From the NCBI RefSeq assembly GCF_016725325.1, contig NZ_CP068083.1:4278001-4342000 (forward strand): a stretch of 64,000 nt of DNA. The letters are read 5' to 3'. Source of the stretch: Sphingobacterium spiritivorum. Lineage in GTDB: Bacteria; Bacteroidota; Bacteroidia; Sphingobacteriales; Sphingobacteriaceae. Shown here piece after piece: positions 62,771 to 64,000 of the stretch. The notes beneath the pieces are model-generated. The model made no database searches. It saw only the letters and a list, made by a program, of their open reading frames with translations, and was not told the DNA's origin. Made by a program: the position numbers and the translations under genes. The first letter of the stretch is position 1. Each line of letters opens with the position of its first letter.

Positions 62771-63112
62771 TTAATCTCTTTTTAAAACTTCTCTTACTTC
62801 AATACTTCCTCCAATTTTAAATACCGGATTGCTTTTTGCCATTTCTATAGCTTCATCAATGGTTTCTGCTTTTACTACAATATAGCCACTTATAAATTCC
62901 TTAATTTCCGTATAAGGTCCGTCAGTGACTATGTTATCCGGTTTTACTGTTTTAGCACTTCCGGATGAAGGTAAAAGAGTATTTCCTTTGTCCGCCAGTT
63001 TATTTTGCGCCGCTATGCCAGCCAGCCAACTCATTCTTTCCTGCATTTGCTCTGGTGAAGGTTGAAAATCAGAAATGTCTTTTAGTCTGAAGATTAATGT
63101 GAATTCTTTCAT
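62771..63112 (-). CDS. YCII/DGPF-domain protein
   Basis: A 113-residue protein of the YCII superfamily. 'MSWLAGIAAQNKLADKGNTL' and 'IVTDGPYTEIKEFISGYIVV' contain the DGP(F/Y)-type motif. Such proteins are partners of ECF42 sigma factors, although their chemistry is not established. It is the first gene of its operon. The gap 63113-63268 holds no gene I can support. Confidence 0.92.
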   Translation of the reverse strand: MKEFTLIFRLKDISDFQPSPEQMQERMSWLAGIAAQNKLADKGNTLLPSSGSAKTVKPDNIVTDGPYTEIKEFISGYIVVKAETIDEAIEMAKSNPVFKIGGSIEVREVLKRD

Positions 63113-63268
63113 TTTTTAACTATTTTAATGTTCGACCTAATGACGATTGATTTTTTAAAAGAGGGACATTTTTCAAAAACAAATTAGTGATTATTGATTT
63201 TACAAGCAAAGTATTTGATACTAAAATTGAAATACCCGATAAAAATTCCTAAAAAAATCTACAAATAA

Positions 63269-63868
63269 TTATATCGACTTAATGACCTGTTCAAACGGCA
63301 AACGGGATTTAGGATTAAGGGATGGTTGATTGTTGTCAGCCGTATTTCTGTATCCTATTGCAACCGCAAATAGTGCTTTATACCCTTCAGATTTAAGAAT
63401 TTTATCATATTCTTCATTTTGAATTCCCTCCATGGGTGTGCTGTCTATCTGCAGGCTGGCACAGGCCGAAAGAAAGAATCCAAGAGAAAGATATACCTGA
63501 TGCTGAAGCCAGCTTTTGATATCACGCTCTTCTTTTGGTTTCAAAAATTGATTATAATAGTTTACCGAACCCTCCGGAAGGTGTTCTGCAATTTGTTTTT
63601 CAAAGGCATGAATATCATCAATGGCACTAAAGACAACCAAGTGACTGGCCTGATTGATTTTTTCAGCATTCCAATAAGAGGCTGCAGCCAATTCGCTTTT
63701 TACTTTTTCATCCGAAACGAAAGTAAACTTCCATGGCTGACTGTTTATGGACGACGGACTTAACCGTATAATGTCTTTCAATGTTCCGATTTTTTCAGCT
63801 GAAATCTTTTGTGCCGGAAAGTAGCTTTTAGTGGTGTATCTGCTTTCTGCAAGTTTTAGAAAAGTCAT
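63269..63868 (-). CDS. NAD(P)H-dependent nitroreductase-family oxidoreductase
   Basis: A 199-residue flavin enzyme. The FMN motif 'ESRYTTKSY' lies near the start, 'IRLSPSSINSQPWKF' at about residue 34, and 'FAVAIGYRN' near the end. Similar to NfsB/YfkO-type enzymes. It diverges from a gene for an HxlR-type regulator, a typical pairing for redox-sensitive control. Confidence 0.93.
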   Translation of the reverse strand: MTFLKLAESRYTTKSYFPAQKISAEKIGTLKDIIRLSPSSINSQPWKFTFVSDEKVKSELAAASYWNAEKINQASHLVVFSAIDDIHAFEKQIAEHLPEGSVNYYNQFLKPKEERDIKSWLQHQVYLSLGFFLSACASLQIDSTPMEGIQNEEYDKILKSEGYKALFAVAIGYRNTADNNQPSLNPKSRLPFEQVIKSI

Positions 63869-63889
63869 ATTGTTTACATTTAAATTTAT

Positions 63890-63924
63890 ACTATACTTTT
63901 TACTGTTGCAAAACTAAGTATAGT
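63890..63924. promoter_or_regulatory. Operator-like inverted repeat between the nitroreductase and HxlR genes
   Basis: ACTATACTT (63890-63898) and AAGTATAGT (63916-63924) are a perfect nine-base inverted repeat with 17 bases between. It lies immediately in front of the hxlR promoter and near the nitroreductase start (63868), as expected for an HxlR operator. Confidence 0.65.
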
Positions 63925-63936
63925 GTATTATCTTTG
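63906..63936 (+). promoter_or_regulatory. Promoter of the HxlR-type gene
   Basis: TTG (63906-63908), 20 bases of spacing and TATCTTTG (63929-63936) fit the Bacteroidota -33/-7 consensus. The operator's right half lies between these two elements. Confidence 0.6.
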
Positions 63937-63964
63937 CAATAACGGTCAAAAAAGACAGTAACAG

Positions 63965-64000
63965 ATGTATTGTATAGACGATAAAAAATATCCCTGCAGC
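63965..64000 (+). CDS. HxlR-family regulator, cut by the window end
   Basis: Only 12 codons are present (MYCIDDKKYPCS). The cysteine followed by P-C-S near the N-terminus is what HxlR-type winged-helix regulators show before their first helix. The divergent nitroreductase, the promoter and the inverted repeat in the gap support this. Assignment rests mainly on context. Confidence 0.55.
   Translation, partial: MYCIDDKKYPCS

Noticed and set aside
1..64000. CRISPR arrays, tRNA and rRNA genes
   Set aside because: No regularly spaced direct repeats, no cloverleaf-like segment and no rRNA-like sequence was seen by eye in the intergenic gaps.

Overview
The window is a stretch of Bacteroidota chromosome, most likely Sphingobacteriaceae and probably Sphingobacterium. 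The evidence is moderate-to-low GC, a TonB-dependent receptor with a GLPGLI partner, DUF4294 and DUF6660 proteins, bacillithiol synthesis (bshB1), a CzcA fused to its outer-membrane channel, and several -7 boxes of the Bacteroidota form TAnnTTTG. No rRNA, tRNA or CRISPR array was found.

Layout. 1-2760: a partial WG-repeat-like protein and two small secreted proteins. 2786-11181 (minus): housekeeping genes for an exonuclease/GIY-YIG fusion, tcdA, tatD, pabB, purA, a Fur regulator and the (p)ppGpp enzyme rsh. 11333-17506 (plus): DUF4294, glutathione peroxidase, bshB1, diacylglycerol kinase, and an outer-membrane receptor interrupted by one in-frame TGA, followed by GLPGLI. 17560-27560: a pstSCAB phosphate operon (minus) back to back with a complete assimilatory sulfate-reduction operon (plus: sulfite reductase, two siroheme genes, APS reductase, cysD, cysN).

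27620-35500 is an accessory region. Its left edge holds a cluster of sites that resemble the XerC/XerD target dif, including one with exact 11+6+11 geometry, then a run of long hairpins and a small cassette-like gene. An AT-rich same-strand cluster of defence-like genes follows: an unknown protein, an OLD-type ATPase/TOPRIM nuclease, DUF4365, a Ymh/HEPN protein and a frameshifted GIY-YIG protein. A fic gene between two 112-bp direct repeats closes the region. I read it as an island or cassette cluster that uses the Xer target at or near the replication terminus.

35533-45835: small secreted and membrane proteins, an Lrp regulator with a threonine aldolase (again broken by an in-frame TGA), an MFS exporter, a run of small enzymes, and a DUF763-endonuclease V pair. 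45995-52040 (minus): a heavy-metal RND efflux operon. 52225-64000: sirtuin, GH29 fucosidase, RNase HI, thioredoxin reductase, a DnaQ-like exonuclease, pyrE, NUDIX, a Spy-like protein, an ECF42-type sigma factor with its YCII/DGPF partner, and a nitroreductase divergent from an HxlR regulator cut off by the window end.

The conserved parts look like normal operons. Unusual points are the dif-like cluster with its defence-like cargo, three genes broken by single lesions, and several perfect inverted repeats over promoters or start codons. All function calls come from reading the sequence and knowledge of the families; no database search was run.
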